Source: an uncultured Prevotellaceae bacterium (GTDB taxonomy: Bacteria; Bacteroidota; Bacteroidia; Bacteroidales; Bacteroidaceae). Taken from it: a DNA stretch of 39,158 bases. The notes below the pieces were generated by a model, which was not told the DNA's origin, ran no database searches, and saw only the letters and a list, made by a program, of their open reading frames with translations. Location of the stretch: contig CACWMK010000028.1 in the NCBI GenBank assembly GCA_902761905.1, positions 1-39,158 on the forward strand, given 5' to 3'. Shown here piece by piece: positions 6,650-15,199 of the stretch (position 1 is its first letter; each line of letters opens with the position of its first letter). The translations under genes were made by a program, and so were the position numbers.

Positions 6650-7066
6650 ATGGACAAAACGAACTATGTAAGACTGCTCGAAGAGCACGGTATTAAGCCC
6701 ACGGCCAACCGTATTGTGGTGGCCGAGGCATTGGCTTCGTCTATCCAGCCGCAGTCGCTGGCAGAGCTGGAGCACAGGATACAGTCGATAGACAAATCGA
6801 ACGTGTTCCGTGCCCTCACGCTGTTTCGCGAGCACCACCTGGTACACGCCATCGAGGGCATGGGCGACGGCACGCGCTACGAGCTATGTCATAGTCACCA
6901 TGATGACCACGACGACGACCTGCACCCGCACTTTTACTGCGAGGAGTGTCAGCAGACATATTGCCTGGATGGGGTAGAGATGCCCGAGGTGCAGTTGCCT
7001 GCCGGATTTGAGCAGCACTCGACGAACTTTATGATAAAAGGAACCTGCCCACACTGCCGTAAATGA
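6650..7066 (+). CDS. Fur-family transcriptional repressor
   Basis: 138 residues. The N-terminal winged helix contains GIKPTANRIVVAEALA and SNVFRALTLF. A His/Asp-rich segment (CHSHHDDHDDDLHPHFYCEE) binds metal, and two CxxC pairs (CEEC and CPHC) form the structural zinc site typical of Fur/Zur/PerR. Which metal it senses cannot be told from the sequence; the rich His run is compatible with zinc. It is first in a run of + genes and overlaps the next gene by four bases (ATGA). Its own promoter region may contain its operator, but I could not identify a clear Fur box. Confidence 0.88.
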   Translation: MDKTNYVRLLEEHGIKPTANRIVVAEALASSIQPQSLAELEHRIQSIDKSNVFRALTLFREHHLVHAIEGMGDGTRYELCHSHHDDHDDDLHPHFYCEECQQTYCLDGVEMPEVQLPAGFEQHSTNFMIKGTCPHCRK

Positions 7067-7755
7067 AAATAGACCCACAGAATCTACGCGTGATAGCCTT
7101 CGATGCCGACGACACTCTATGGGACTGCCAGTCGCACTTCGAGGAAGTAGAGAAACATCTCTACCGGCTGATTGCACCTTATTGCGATGATCCTGCCCAC
7201 GAGCTGTTCGTGACCGAATCGGGCAATATGGCCGACCTGGGCTATGGCTGCAAGGCTTTCACCATATCTATCATCGAGACAGCCCTGCGCGTGGGTGGCA
7301 GTCATCTTAGCGACAAGCAACTGTCGGAACTGCTGGCCCACAGCAAGTCGCTGCTGCGTCTGCCGGCCACACCGCTGCCTGAGGTTGAGGCAACACTGCA
7401 GCGCCTGCAGGCCTATCCTTATCGCATGGTGGTGTTTACCAAGGGCGAACTGCAGGATCAGGAAAACAAGTTGCATCGCAGCCGTCTGGGCCGATATTTT
7501 TCGCATGTGGAGATAACATCGAACAAGACTGAGACCGAGTTCCAGCAGCTATGCGAGCACCTGGAGATAATGCCCAACCAACTGCTGATGGTGGGCAACT
7601 CGCTGAAGAGCGATATCGCCCCAGCGCTTAACATCGGTGCGTGGGCCATCCACATACCGTTCCACGTAACTTGGCAACTGGAGCACTCTGAGGATATAGA
7701 GCACGAGCGACTGATAAAAATAACCCATTTCAACGAAATACTTAATTACCTATGA
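7063..7755 (+). CDS. HAD-superfamily hydrolase
   Basis: 230 residues. HAD motif I is AFDADDTLWD (about residues 12-21, catalytic Asp pair), motif II is VVFTKGE with the Thr, motif III uses a Lys near SNKTETEF, and motif IV is LMVGNSLKSDIAPA. A helical cap lies between motifs I and II. It is a cytoplasmic phosphatase of the haloacid-dehalogenase superfamily with unknown substrate. The start ATG overlaps the fur stop (ATGA), and the end overlaps the thioesterase start in the same way, so all three genes are translationally coupled. Confidence 0.85.
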   Translation: MKIDPQNLRVIAFDADDTLWDCQSHFEEVEKHLYRLIAPYCDDPAHELFVTESGNMADLGYGCKAFTISIIETALRVGGSHLSDKQLSELLAHSKSLLRLPATPLPEVEATLQRLQAYPYRMVVFTKGELQDQENKLHRSRLGRYFSHVEITSNKTETEFQQLCEHLEIMPNQLLMVGNSLKSDIAPALNIGAWAIHIPFHVTWQLEHSEDIEHERLIKITHFNEILNYL

Positions 7756-8150
7756 ACTATATTTTTGAAGCCCGAATGGAAGTGCGCGACTACGAGTGCG
7801 ACATCGAAGGCATAGTGAACAATGCCAACTATCTGCACTATGCCGAGCACACACGCCACTTGTTTCTGCGCAGCCTCGGTGTGAGCTTTGCCGCTCTGCA
7901 CGAGCAGGGCATCGATGCCGTTGTGGCGCGCATGAATCTACAGTACAAGACACCCCTGCGATGCGACGATGAGTTTATATCGCGCCTAGGACTAACCAAG
8001 GAGGGTATCAAGTATGTTTTCCACCAAGCCATCTATCGCGCAAGCGATGAAAAACTCTGTTTTAAGGGCGACATTGAACTAGTATGTATCGTGAACGGTC
8101 GCCTTGCTAATAGCCCCGAATACGACGAAGCATTTAAAAACTTTATCTAA
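7752..8150 (+). CDS. Acyl-CoA thioesterase, 4HBT (hotdog) family
   Basis: 132 residues, the usual length of YbgC/4HBT hotdog thioesterases. The N-terminal part reads MEVRDYECDIEGIVNNANYL, where the Asp and the NNANY stretch match the active-site region (D-x2-GxVxxxxY). The rest gives the alternating strands of a hotdog fold. It should hydrolyse acyl-CoA or acyl-ACP thioesters in the cytoplasm; the chain specificity is unknown. It overlaps its neighbours on both sides by ATGA and TAATG junctions. Confidence 0.85.
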   Translation: MNYIFEARMEVRDYECDIEGIVNNANYLHYAEHTRHLFLRSLGVSFAALHEQGIDAVVARMNLQYKTPLRCDDEFISRLGLTKEGIKYVFHQAIYRASDEKLCFKGDIELVCIVNGRLANSPEYDEAFKNFI

Positions 8151-9115
8151 TGAAACCTAAACATTGGGTGCTAGCAGGCATCCTTGCTGTTATCCACAGC
8201 TTTATTCCGTTTACTGCATCTGCACAGGATGCACCACCATTGGTGTTTACTCCGCAGTGGACAGCTCAGGCACAGTTTGCCGGCTATTATGTGGCCGAAG
8301 TTAAGGGCTTTTATCGCGAGGCGGGTATCAAGGTGCAGATAGTGCATCCGTCGACCACACAATCGGCCATGAGCCGTCTGCGCCAGAACCAGTGCCAGGC
8401 CACCACATTGCAGCTCTGTCAGGCGCTCGAGATAGTTGGCGACGATATGCCCTTGGTAAACATCCTGCAGACATCGATGAACAATGCGATGGTTATAGTG
8501 GCGGCCAAAGACGAGGACCCGCTTAAGCACAAGGGTGCACGCGTGGGCATCTGGAGCGTAGGCTTCGGACAGTTGGCCATCTGCATGAGCATCATGGACC
8601 ACCTGAACTACGAGTTTGTGCGCTTTGCCCAGAACGTCAACCTGTTTGTATCGGGTGCGCTCGATGCCACACTGGCCATGAGCTACAACGAGTATTACCA
8701 GCTGATACAAGCGGGAATGAAGATTACAGACAAGAACGTGTACCGATTCTGCGACCACGGCTACAACGTGCAGGAGGATGGCGTTTACATGAGGCGCGAC
8801 TACTACGAGAAGCATCCTGATCAGGCTCGCAGGTTTGCTCAGGCCAGCCGTAAGGGGTGGGAGTGGGCTGCTGAGCATCCTGAGGAAACACTCGACATAG
8901 TGATGCAGTATGTAGACCGCGAGAATATTGCCACCAATCGTATCATGCAGCGACTGATGCTGAAAGAAGTGCTGCGCCTGCAGATAGACCGCGAGTCGAA
9001 GAAACGTGAGTTCCGCCTGCGCCCTGATATGGTGCGCCAGGCCAGCCGACTGATGTTTCAGAACCACATGCTGAGTCGCGAGGTAACTTACCAGGAACTA
9101 ATACCCAAGAAGTAA
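8150..9115 (+). CDS. NMT1/THI5-like periplasmic binding protein
   Basis: 321 residues with a Sec signal peptide (about 1-25, ending TASAQ). The mature part starts TPQWTAQAQFAGYYVAEVKG, the signature of SsuA/THI5-like solute-binding proteins, followed by the two-lobe pattern with GIWSVGFGQ and a C-terminal helical part. Relatives bind thiamine precursors, sulfonates or other small molecules for ABC transporters. No permease or ATPase gene is nearby; instead the next gene (12 bases away) encodes a membrane Cache-HAMP-PP2C phosphatase. I infer that this protein senses a ligand for that phosphatase rather than feeding a transporter. Its start overlaps the thioesterase stop (TAATG). Confidence 0.85.
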   Translation: MKPKHWVLAGILAVIHSFIPFTASAQDAPPLVFTPQWTAQAQFAGYYVAEVKGFYREAGIKVQIVHPSTTQSAMSRLRQNQCQATTLQLCQALEIVGDDMPLVNILQTSMNNAMVIVAAKDEDPLKHKGARVGIWSVGFGQLAICMSIMDHLNYEFVRFAQNVNLFVSGALDATLAMSYNEYYQLIQAGMKITDKNVYRFCDHGYNVQEDGVYMRRDYYEKHPDQARRFAQASRKGWEWAAEHPEETLDIVMQYVDRENIATNRIMQRLMLKEVLRLQIDRESKKREFRLRPDMVRQASRLMFQNHMLSREVTYQELIPKK

Positions 9116-9120
9116 GGAGG
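9114..9120 (+). promoter_or_regulatory. Strong Shine-Dalgarno for the PP2C gene
   Basis: AAGGAGG lies 7 bases before the ATG at 9128 and partly overlaps the end of the previous gene. It is unusual for this phylum and couples the phosphatase to the binding protein. Confidence 0.6.
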
Positions 9121-9127
9121 CACACGT

Positions 9128-11050
9128 ATGAATAGATTATTATCTTATATCCGTCGCAAACTCTCCGTCAGGGTAAGTATATGGGTAGTAATGTTTGCCG
9201 CTTTTATCTTTATCGCTGCCCTCAGTTTCCTGTTCTATCAGTCGCGCGAGGCTGTGCGCCAGGAGGCCATCAGCCATGCCACGCAGATACTCGACAAGAC
9301 ATCGCTGCGAGTAGAGGGTATACTTAATCGTGCCGAGGTGGCCACCCAAATGACCGTATGGCTGATACAGCGACATCCCGACAAGGCCGACTCTATGTTT
9401 GTGTACAGCCGGGGCATGCTGCAAAACAATCCCGATTTCTATACCTGTTCGATAGCATTCGAGCCATACTACTTTAAGGAATACGGCCGCTACTTCTCGG
9501 CCTACGCCAAGCACGTGGGCGACTCGATACGAACACTGCAGGGCGGTAGCGAATACTACCAGTACTTCTTTATGGACTGGTATCTGATGCCGAAACTGCT
9601 GGAGAAGCCATGCTGGACCGAACCATACATGGACCTGGATGCGCCAACCAACACCTACGAGATGGTGACTAGCTACTGTCAGGCCATCAAGAACAAGCAG
9701 GGCGAGTTTATCGGTGTGATCAATACCAGCCTGTCGCTCAACTGGCTGTCGCACACCATATCGGCCGTAAAGCCATATCCTAACTCATATAGTATCATGA
9801 TAGGCCGTGGCGGAACATATTTTGTGCATCCCGACACTACCAAGATTACCCGCCAGACCATTTTTACGCAGACTATGGAGAATCCCGACACGGCGATGAC
9901 TGCACTGGGACACGCCATGCAGTGCGGCGAGGAGGGTATGAAGCACATGAACATAGATGGAAATGACTGCTATGTGTTCTACAAGCCGCTGGGCAAGACC
10001 GGCTGTAGCATGGCCATCGTGTGCCCCGAGAGCGATATCTTCGGCGGTTTCGACCGTCTGCGCCACACCGTGATGGGTATCGTATTCGTGGGCCTGCTGC
10101 TTATGCTCTACATCTTCATCAAGATCATCACCCGCGAGCTAAGTCCGCTGCACCGACTGGCCAAGGAGGCCGAGACCATAGCATCAGGACAGTTTGATAC
10201 CAAGCTGCCCGACTTCCAGCGTAACGATGAGATAGGTATGCTGAGCCACTCGTTTGGCAATATGCAGCAGTCGCTGGTACGATATATCGAGGAACTCAAG
10301 GAGACCACAGCACAAAAGGCCTCTATTGAGAGTGAGCTCAATGTGGCCAGCAACATTCAGATGTCGATGCTGCCCAGCGTGTTCCCCGACCGCGAGGGAC
10401 TCGATATGTTTGCATCGATGACTCCAGCCAAGGAGGTTGGTGGCGACCTGTATGGCTATCTGCTTAAAGACGACAAGCTATACTTCTGTGTGGGCGATGT
10501 TAGCGGTAAGGGTGTGCCTGCATCGCTGTTTATGGCTCAGGTCACCCGATTGTTCCGTACGCTGGCCAACCAGATGATAACTCCTGCCGATATCTGCACA
10601 CAGATGAACGAGGCCCTCTCGGGCGAAGAGAACCTCACCTGTATGTTTGTTACACTGTTTATCGGTCTGGTCGACCTGAACACAGGACACCTCTCGTTCT
10701 GCAACGCCGGCCATAATCCTCCTGTAATCGGTGGTGGCGAGCATCACGGCGAGTTCCTGCAGATGTTGCCAAACTTCCCCATCGGCGTAATGCCTGGTTT
10801 GGAGTTCGAAGGAGAAGAGATAGGTAGCATCAAGGGTCGTCCGCTGTTCATCTATACCGATGGACTGAATGAAGCCGAGAACCGCGAGCACGGTCAGTTT
10901 GGCGATGACCATCTGATAGATATCCTGCGCAATACTCATTTCGACACAGCCCGTCAGGTGGTTGAGACATTGGCCGCTAAGGTAGAAGAGCATCGCGATG
11001 GTGCCGACCCTAACGACGACCTGACGATGATGTGTCTCCGAATTAGTTAA
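9128..11050 (+). CDS. Membrane serine phosphatase: Cache, HAMP and PP2C (RsbU/SpoIIE-like)
   Basis: 640 residues. A first membrane segment (about 17-38) is followed by a periplasmic Cache-like sensor (about 45-312), a second membrane segment (about 316-334) and a HAMP linker (LSPLHRLAKEAETIASGQFD). A helical joint leads to a PP2C/SpoIIE phosphatase domain (about 405-640). Its metal-binding motifs are all present: EVGGDLYGY, VGDVSGKGVPA, CNAGHNPP, YTDGLNEAEN and NDDLTMM. Such proteins dephosphorylate Ser/Thr of anti-sigma-factor antagonists in response to an outside signal. No STAS or anti-sigma gene is in the window, so the target is elsewhere. The partner is likely the NMT1-like protein just upstream. 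Confidence 0.92.
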   Translation: MNRLLSYIRRKLSVRVSIWVVMFAAFIFIAALSFLFYQSREAVRQEAISHATQILDKTSLRVEGILNRAEVATQMTVWLIQRHPDKADSMFVYSRGMLQNNPDFYTCSIAFEPYYFKEYGRYFSAYAKHVGDSIRTLQGGSEYYQYFFMDWYLMPKLLEKPCWTEPYMDLDAPTNTYEMVTSYCQAIKNKQGEFIGVINTSLSLNWLSHTISAVKPYPNSYSIMIGRGGTYFVHPDTTKITRQTIFTQTMENPDTAMTALGHAMQCGEEGMKHMNIDGNDCYVFYKPLGKTGCSMAIVCPESDIFGGFDRLRHTVMGIVFVGLLLMLYIFIKIITRELSPLHRLAKEAETIASGQFDTKLPDFQRNDEIGMLSHSFGNMQQSLVRYIEELKETTAQKASIESELNVASNIQMSMLPSVFPDREGLDMFASMTPAKEVGGDLYGYLLKDDKLYFCVGDVSGKGVPASLFMAQVTRLFRTLANQMITPADICTQMNEALSGEENLTCMFVTLFIGLVDLNTGHLSFCNAGHNPPVIGGGEHHGEFLQMLPNFPIGVMPGLEFEGEEIGSIKGRPLFIYTDGLNEAENREHGQFGDDHLIDILRNTHFDTARQVVETLAAKVEEHRDGADPNDDLTMMCLRIS

Positions 11051-11071
11051 GACAAATAATAATAATAAACT

Positions 11072-11641
11072 ATGGATATAGTAGACAGAGCTATAATATT
11101 TGCAACTAAGGCCCATTCGGGCAAGCTGCGTAAGGGCAGTCAGTTGCCCTATATCGTTCATCCTCTTGAGGCGTTGGCTATCGTTGCCACTATCACCAGC
11201 GACAAGGAACTGATGGCCGCTGCTGCGCTTCACGATGTGGTAGAGGATACTCGTTATGAAATCTTTGAGATACGCCATGAGTTTGGCGATCGTGTGGCCG
11301 ACCTGGTTGATTCGGAGACTAGCCGCGACATAGAGGGGGTGAGCCATGTGGACAGTTGGCATCAGCGCAAGCAGGCTGCCATCGACAGGCTTGCAGCCGC
11401 CAGCCGCGACTCTCAGATAGTAGCCCTCGGCGACAAGCTGTCGAACATGCGAGCTATGGCCATCAACTATCACCAGGTGGGCGATAAGTTGTGGCAGCGC
11501 TTCAATGAAAAGGATCCCGCCAGTCATGCATGGTATTACCGTCAGTTGGTTAAAAGTCTGGCCCCGCTCAGCGACACCGATGCCTATCAGGAGTTTGCCA
11601 GGTTGGTAGATCAGGTGTTTCCTGCCGATAAATATCAATAA
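11072..11641 (+). CDS. HD-domain hydrolase, SpoT/MESH1-like small alarmone hydrolase
   Basis: 189 residues, a stand-alone HD domain the size of MESH1-type (p)ppGpp hydrolases. The key residues are present: His in PYIVHPLEA, the HD pair and the ED in LHDVVEDTR, and Asp/Asn in LGDKLSNMRAM. There is no synthetase, TGS or ACT domain. The predicted reaction is removal of the 3' pyrophosphate of ppGpp in the cytoplasm; other nucleotide substrates such as NADPH are possible for this family. It follows the PP2C gene by 21 bases in the same transcription unit, placing an alarmone regulator beside a signal-transduction phosphatase. Confidence 0.85.
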   Translation: MDIVDRAIIFATKAHSGKLRKGSQLPYIVHPLEALAIVATITSDKELMAAAALHDVVEDTRYEIFEIRHEFGDRVADLVDSETSRDIEGVSHVDSWHQRKQAAIDRLAAASRDSQIVALGDKLSNMRAMAINYHQVGDKLWQRFNEKDPASHAWYYRQLVKSLAPLSDTDAYQEFARLVDQVFPADKYQ

Positions 11642-11659
11642 TTAAAATATTAGCCTTTT

Positions 11660-12295
11660 ATGAACAAGAACGAGAAATTTGTCATCACTATCAATCGCGA
11701 AGTTGGTACTGGTGGACGTACCATTGGCCGTAAGTTGGCCGAGAAGTTAAGTGTGAAGTACTGTGATAAGGCCATCGTGGATGGACTTACCCAGAAGTTT
11801 GGCCTAAACATACAACGTATCGAGGAAATCAAGGCTCAGAAAAAGTCGTGGTGGAATGATATCAACAACTACTACAACATACTGGTAAACAGCACCAGTC
11901 AGCCCATGGAGGCCGAGGTAAAGCTCGACAATGCAAGTATGTTCGAAACCGAAAAGCACATTCTACAGGAGATTGCGACACAGACGTCGTGTGTGATTGC
12001 AGGTCGTACGGGCTTTATGATCTTCCGCGAGTGGCCCAATCATCTCAATATATTTATTCAGGCCTCTATGGAACATCGTGTGCAGCGTGTGATGCGCCGT
12101 CAGAACGTGAGCGAGAAAGAGGCACGTGAAATAATTGCCAAGCTTGACGCAAGCCGCGAGACATACATCAAGAAGTATGAGGACACATCGCGCTACGACA
12201 CCCGCAACTACCAGCTGGTCATTTCGATGGACGATCTCAGCGAAGACGATGCCGTAGATGTAATCATGTCGTATATCGACCGCACCAGCAAGTAA
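11660..12295 (+). CDS. Cytidylate kinase-like family protein, paralogue 1
   Basis: 211 residues of the cytidylate-kinase-like family (Cytidylate_kin2). The P-loop-like segment is INREVGTGGRTIGRKLAEKL near the N-terminus; SCVIAGRTGFMIF and the Arg-rich RVMRRQNVSEKEAREII lid region follow. True cytidylate kinase (Cmk) has GPxGxGK at the P-loop, so the substrate of this family is unclear. It closes the + operon and is followed by a strong terminator. A close paralogue of the same length lies inverted at 15256-15891, sharing long blocks such as KNEKFVITINRE, CVIAGR and QASMEHR. Confidence 0.85.
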   Translation: MNKNEKFVITINREVGTGGRTIGRKLAEKLSVKYCDKAIVDGLTQKFGLNIQRIEEIKAQKKSWWNDINNYYNILVNSTSQPMEAEVKLDNASMFETEKHILQEIATQTSCVIAGRTGFMIFREWPNHLNIFIQASMEHRVQRVMRRQNVSEKEAREIIAKLDASRETYIKKYEDTSRYDTRNYQLVISMDDLSEDDAVDVIMSYIDRTSK

Positions 12296-12321
12296 AGTTG
12301 CCTAGGATAATCCAAGACATA

Positions 12322-12364
12322 CGCCCCCTCTCGCCAATAGAATGTGAGAGGGGGCGGCTGTTTT
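12322..12364 (+). terminator. Rho-independent terminator of the fur-led operon
   Basis: CGCCCCCTCTC (12322-12332) and GAGAGGGGGCG (12346-12356) form a perfect 11-bp stem with a 13-base loop, followed by a T-rich tail. Confidence 0.88.
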
Positions 12365-12383
12365 CTTTGTGATATATGCCTGT

Positions 12384-14909
12384 TTAGATGTTTATATATA
12401 ATTCTGCTATCTGGAATAAAGTACCATAGCCGTAGTTCACCTCAAATCTGAAGTACTTGGCATTCTTCAGTTTGGTGCCGTTCAGCTCGAAGGTCTTCAT
12501 CTTGTTGCTCCTTGCGGGCAATCCATCTTCGTGGTTTCTGCGGAAATCCTTATCATCCATCAGAGTCCATTCGTCTTCCTGTTTTTGTTTGCCGTATAGT
12601 CTCCAGTACGCCGGATTGCGCGACGGATATTCTGCGGCATCGTCGGCCGTAACCAGACTGTAGCTTCCTATCGATATAGGTATAGTACTGTGGAACTCAA
12701 TATATGGCACGTCATCACCGCTAAACGTGTTCTGGTTGGTAGCCATCCACTTGGTTTTTCTGTTGTCGTCTATCAGGTTGGCAAATCCAAACTCATCCGT
12801 ACCCGTACCTCTGTCGGCTATCAGTTTAAATTCCGGAACTTCAATCGTATAGTCTTTCTTCTGTCGCAGGTTCTCATTATCACACCTCCAATGTATCGAG
12901 AATGCCTTGATGCCATAGTTCTGTGCCAGCTCTTGCAGTATGTCCTTCTGCTTGTCAAAGGCGTTAGTGGCATACTCTATGATGGCATTGATAACCTGTA
13001 CGCTGGTCTCTGTTTTGTCGGCCACGGTAAATACGCTTCGATAAATATCTGGATACTTTTCGGTGAAGTAATTCTCCAGTTCCTTCAGTGCGGTCTTATC
13101 CGGTCTGTCCTCCCATTCGTCCACGGTTATGCTCATACGCCATGTCTGCAGGAATCGGTTAGGCTGTAGGAACTCGTGTTTGAAACTGCTCTGTGTATAA
13201 GTGTTGGTGTATTCATATTTGCGGGCATACTCACCGTTTTCCTTGATAGTCTTTGATTGTAGCAATACTGCCGTCTGTGGATACGATGTGATGTTCAGTG
13301 TGTATGTGCCTGTGGGGTTGGCCACCGACCAGCATATCTCGTTGGTTAGGTCGGCATCGCTCACCAGGATAGCAGGTGCTATGTCGTGCTTGTAGTGATA
13401 GGCATCGTTGCCCGTCTCTCTTCTGCCTTTTGGCAGATTGCCCTTATATGACCATGTTACTTTGTTTCCATCGCGGTTCTTTAGTATCTCCAGGTCCTTG
13501 TAGGCTCTTGAGTTGTTCATCGAGAACGATGACCCGTTGGTCTTACCGTCAGTCTTGCTTATTCCCGAGGTTGTACCGCCCATTGGTCCTTGTGCGTTAT
13601 ATCCGGCGTTACTGCTCCACGAATAACCAATGTTTGAGCTTGAGCTCTCCGAATAGCCCACGTTTATTGATATGGTTGTACTTTGGTTCTCGGTTGCTGG
13701 AGTGGCAGCTTCCAGTTGGATATTGTCGTTGTTGTTGCCAGTCAGCTCCATCGATGTATCATAGTTCGAGAGGAACGAGCCATAATACAATGGGTAGTCA
13801 CCAAAACCGCTGCACTTTGTCCATACATCCGGCTCACAGGGAAAGAACAGCTGTTCGTACTCTCTGTCGCCCATGCTTACGGTCACATTCTGTTTTACAT
13901 AGTAGTAGTCCTTGTTCGAGTCGATGTCGTGTACTCCCCACGATCTTACTGTCATCTGCACTCTGTTGGCGCTTCTCACCAGTTTGTGCTCAGGGTTTAT
14001 TGTTAATATGTTACCATTGAATGTAAATGTCTCGCTGGCATCCATCAGAGTATTGATAGCATTATTGGCATCGGCACGGGTGGCCATCAGATACGAGCGT
14101 GCCTCGGCCTGAGCCATACTGCGGTTCTTTTCTACCTCGTTTAGCCAGTTTGCTACACCGGTAGCCAATATATTCGCTTCTCTGCTGTCGCGTTCAAATG
14201 TCTGCTTCGTAAGTACTGATCCTAGCAGCTGTCCCTCAGCATTCTCCGAGCGTATCTCTGCAGTCTCTTCGTTCTTGAACGGTTCCATGTAGAAGTACTC
14301 ATTTATACCCATAACTATCATTTCGGCAAAGACCTCACTTTCGTCAAATACTCCTGCCCTCGCAGCCAGGCGGCGCATATTGTTCATACGCTTCTCGGCA
14401 CGCTCCTTTATGGCAGAGTGCTCTCTAGCTTCCAGCTTCTGTTCCTCTGTCAGGGTAAAGTTCGCTTCAATCTCCTCCATTTGGAATTCGAACGAAGCCA
14501 TCACAAAGGCTGCTATTACCACTAAGGCATCTTTAACGGTTGGCCGGTCTATTGCCAGCAGTCCGCCGTTCATCATCATTCTGGTAAGGCGTCTCACATT
14601 CTCATAGTCACTTGCAAACGTGTATGCTTCGTCGCCCTTAAGCAGAATCATCTTCGTACCTTCCTGATACCCCTGATATTTGGTTTCCAAGCGGTCAATT
14701 AGGGCCTTTCCTGTAGAATTGTCATCAAACTGGCCGTAAACAGCTGTAGGTAGATTGTGCACAGTTACCATCTCTGGGTTGGTCTCGATATTGTCGTAAG
14801 ATGCTTCTGTGCCATTAAAATAGCTTTCCAGGCCAATACTGTTGTCATTGTGCGAGCACGATACCATTATCATGGCTACTAACGTGCATAATAAGTCTAA
14901 TCTCTTCAT
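12384..14909 (-). CDS. Large lipoprotein with leukocidin-like core (tentative) and C-terminal discoidin-like domain
   Basis: 841 residues. The N-terminus MKRLDLLCTLVAMIMVSC is a lipoprotein signal with the lipobox Cys at residue 18, so the protein is probably on the outer membrane or cell surface. Residues about 25-270 are helical and acidic. Around 410-470 a Ser/Gly/Asn-rich stretch with alternating residues (INVGYSESSSSNIGYSWSS) is followed by YKDLEILKNRDGNKVTWSY, a layout like the stem and rim strands of leukocidin/hemolysin beta-barrel toxins. The C-terminal 140 residues (about 700-841) resemble an F5/8 discoidin carbohydrate-binding domain (NLIDDNRKTKWMA, YFRFEVNYGYG). The pore-forming assignment is tentative; the lipoprotein and discoidin calls are firmer. 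It stands alone between two inverted paralogues. Confidence 0.7.
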   Translation of the reverse strand: MKRLDLLCTLVAMIMVSCSHNDNSIGLESYFNGTEASYDNIETNPEMVTVHNLPTAVYGQFDDNSTGKALIDRLETKYQGYQEGTKMILLKGDEAYTFASDYENVRRLTRMMMNGGLLAIDRPTVKDALVVIAAFVMASFEFQMEEIEANFTLTEEQKLEAREHSAIKERAEKRMNNMRRLAARAGVFDESEVFAEMIVMGINEYFYMEPFKNEETAEIRSENAEGQLLGSVLTKQTFERDSREANILATGVANWLNEVEKNRSMAQAEARSYLMATRADANNAINTLMDASETFTFNGNILTINPEHKLVRSANRVQMTVRSWGVHDIDSNKDYYYVKQNVTVSMGDREYEQLFFPCEPDVWTKCSGFGDYPLYYGSFLSNYDTSMELTGNNNDNIQLEAATPATENQSTTISINVGYSESSSSNIGYSWSSNAGYNAQGPMGGTTSGISKTDGKTNGSSFSMNNSRAYKDLEILKNRDGNKVTWSYKGNLPKGRRETGNDAYHYKHDIAPAILVSDADLTNEICWSVANPTGTYTLNITSYPQTAVLLQSKTIKENGEYARKYEYTNTYTQSSFKHEFLQPNRFLQTWRMSITVDEWEDRPDKTALKELENYFTEKYPDIYRSVFTVADKTETSVQVINAIIEYATNAFDKQKDILQELAQNYGIKAFSIHWRCDNENLRQKKDYTIEVPEFKLIADRGTGTDEFGFANLIDDNRKTKWMATNQNTFSGDDVPYIEFHSTIPISIGSYSLVTADDAAEYPSRNPAYWRLYGKQKQEDEWTLMDDKDFRRNHEDGLPARSNKMKTFELNGTKLKNAKYFRFEVNYGYGTLFQIAELYINI

Positions 14910-15147
14910 ATCGGTGATTGTTTTAAGTTATTGATAATATTGCACAAATTTACAAATATTATCGCAAAGAGCCTATTCTGTCACCATTAAATAATGTTAA
15001 TCCCTGCCAAAATCTCTCCTGTTATCTCGGGTGCTGTGCTTTTAATCAAAAATCTGCTTATTCATTTGGTTGATTGGATTTTTTTTTGGTTACATCCCTG
15101 GCCACACCACCGATATGAACAGTATGGCATAACCGCCTGACAACACC

Positions 15148-15190
15148 AATCCTCTTGCAACAGAAAACAAGTTGCAAGAGGATTATTTTT
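15148..15190 (+). terminator. Plus-strand terminator-like hairpin with no known gene
   Basis: AATCCTCTTGCAAC (15148-15161) and GTTGCAAGAGGATT (15171-15184) form a perfect 14-bp stem with a 9-base loop, followed by ATTTTT on the plus strand. No plus-strand gene ends here. Confidence 0.65.
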
Positions 15191-15199
15191 CGTACACAA

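Noticed and set aside
10478-11638. Long minus-strand frame of 386 codons
   Set aside because: It lies antisense to the PP2C and HD genes, which have clear families; the frame follows their codon bias.
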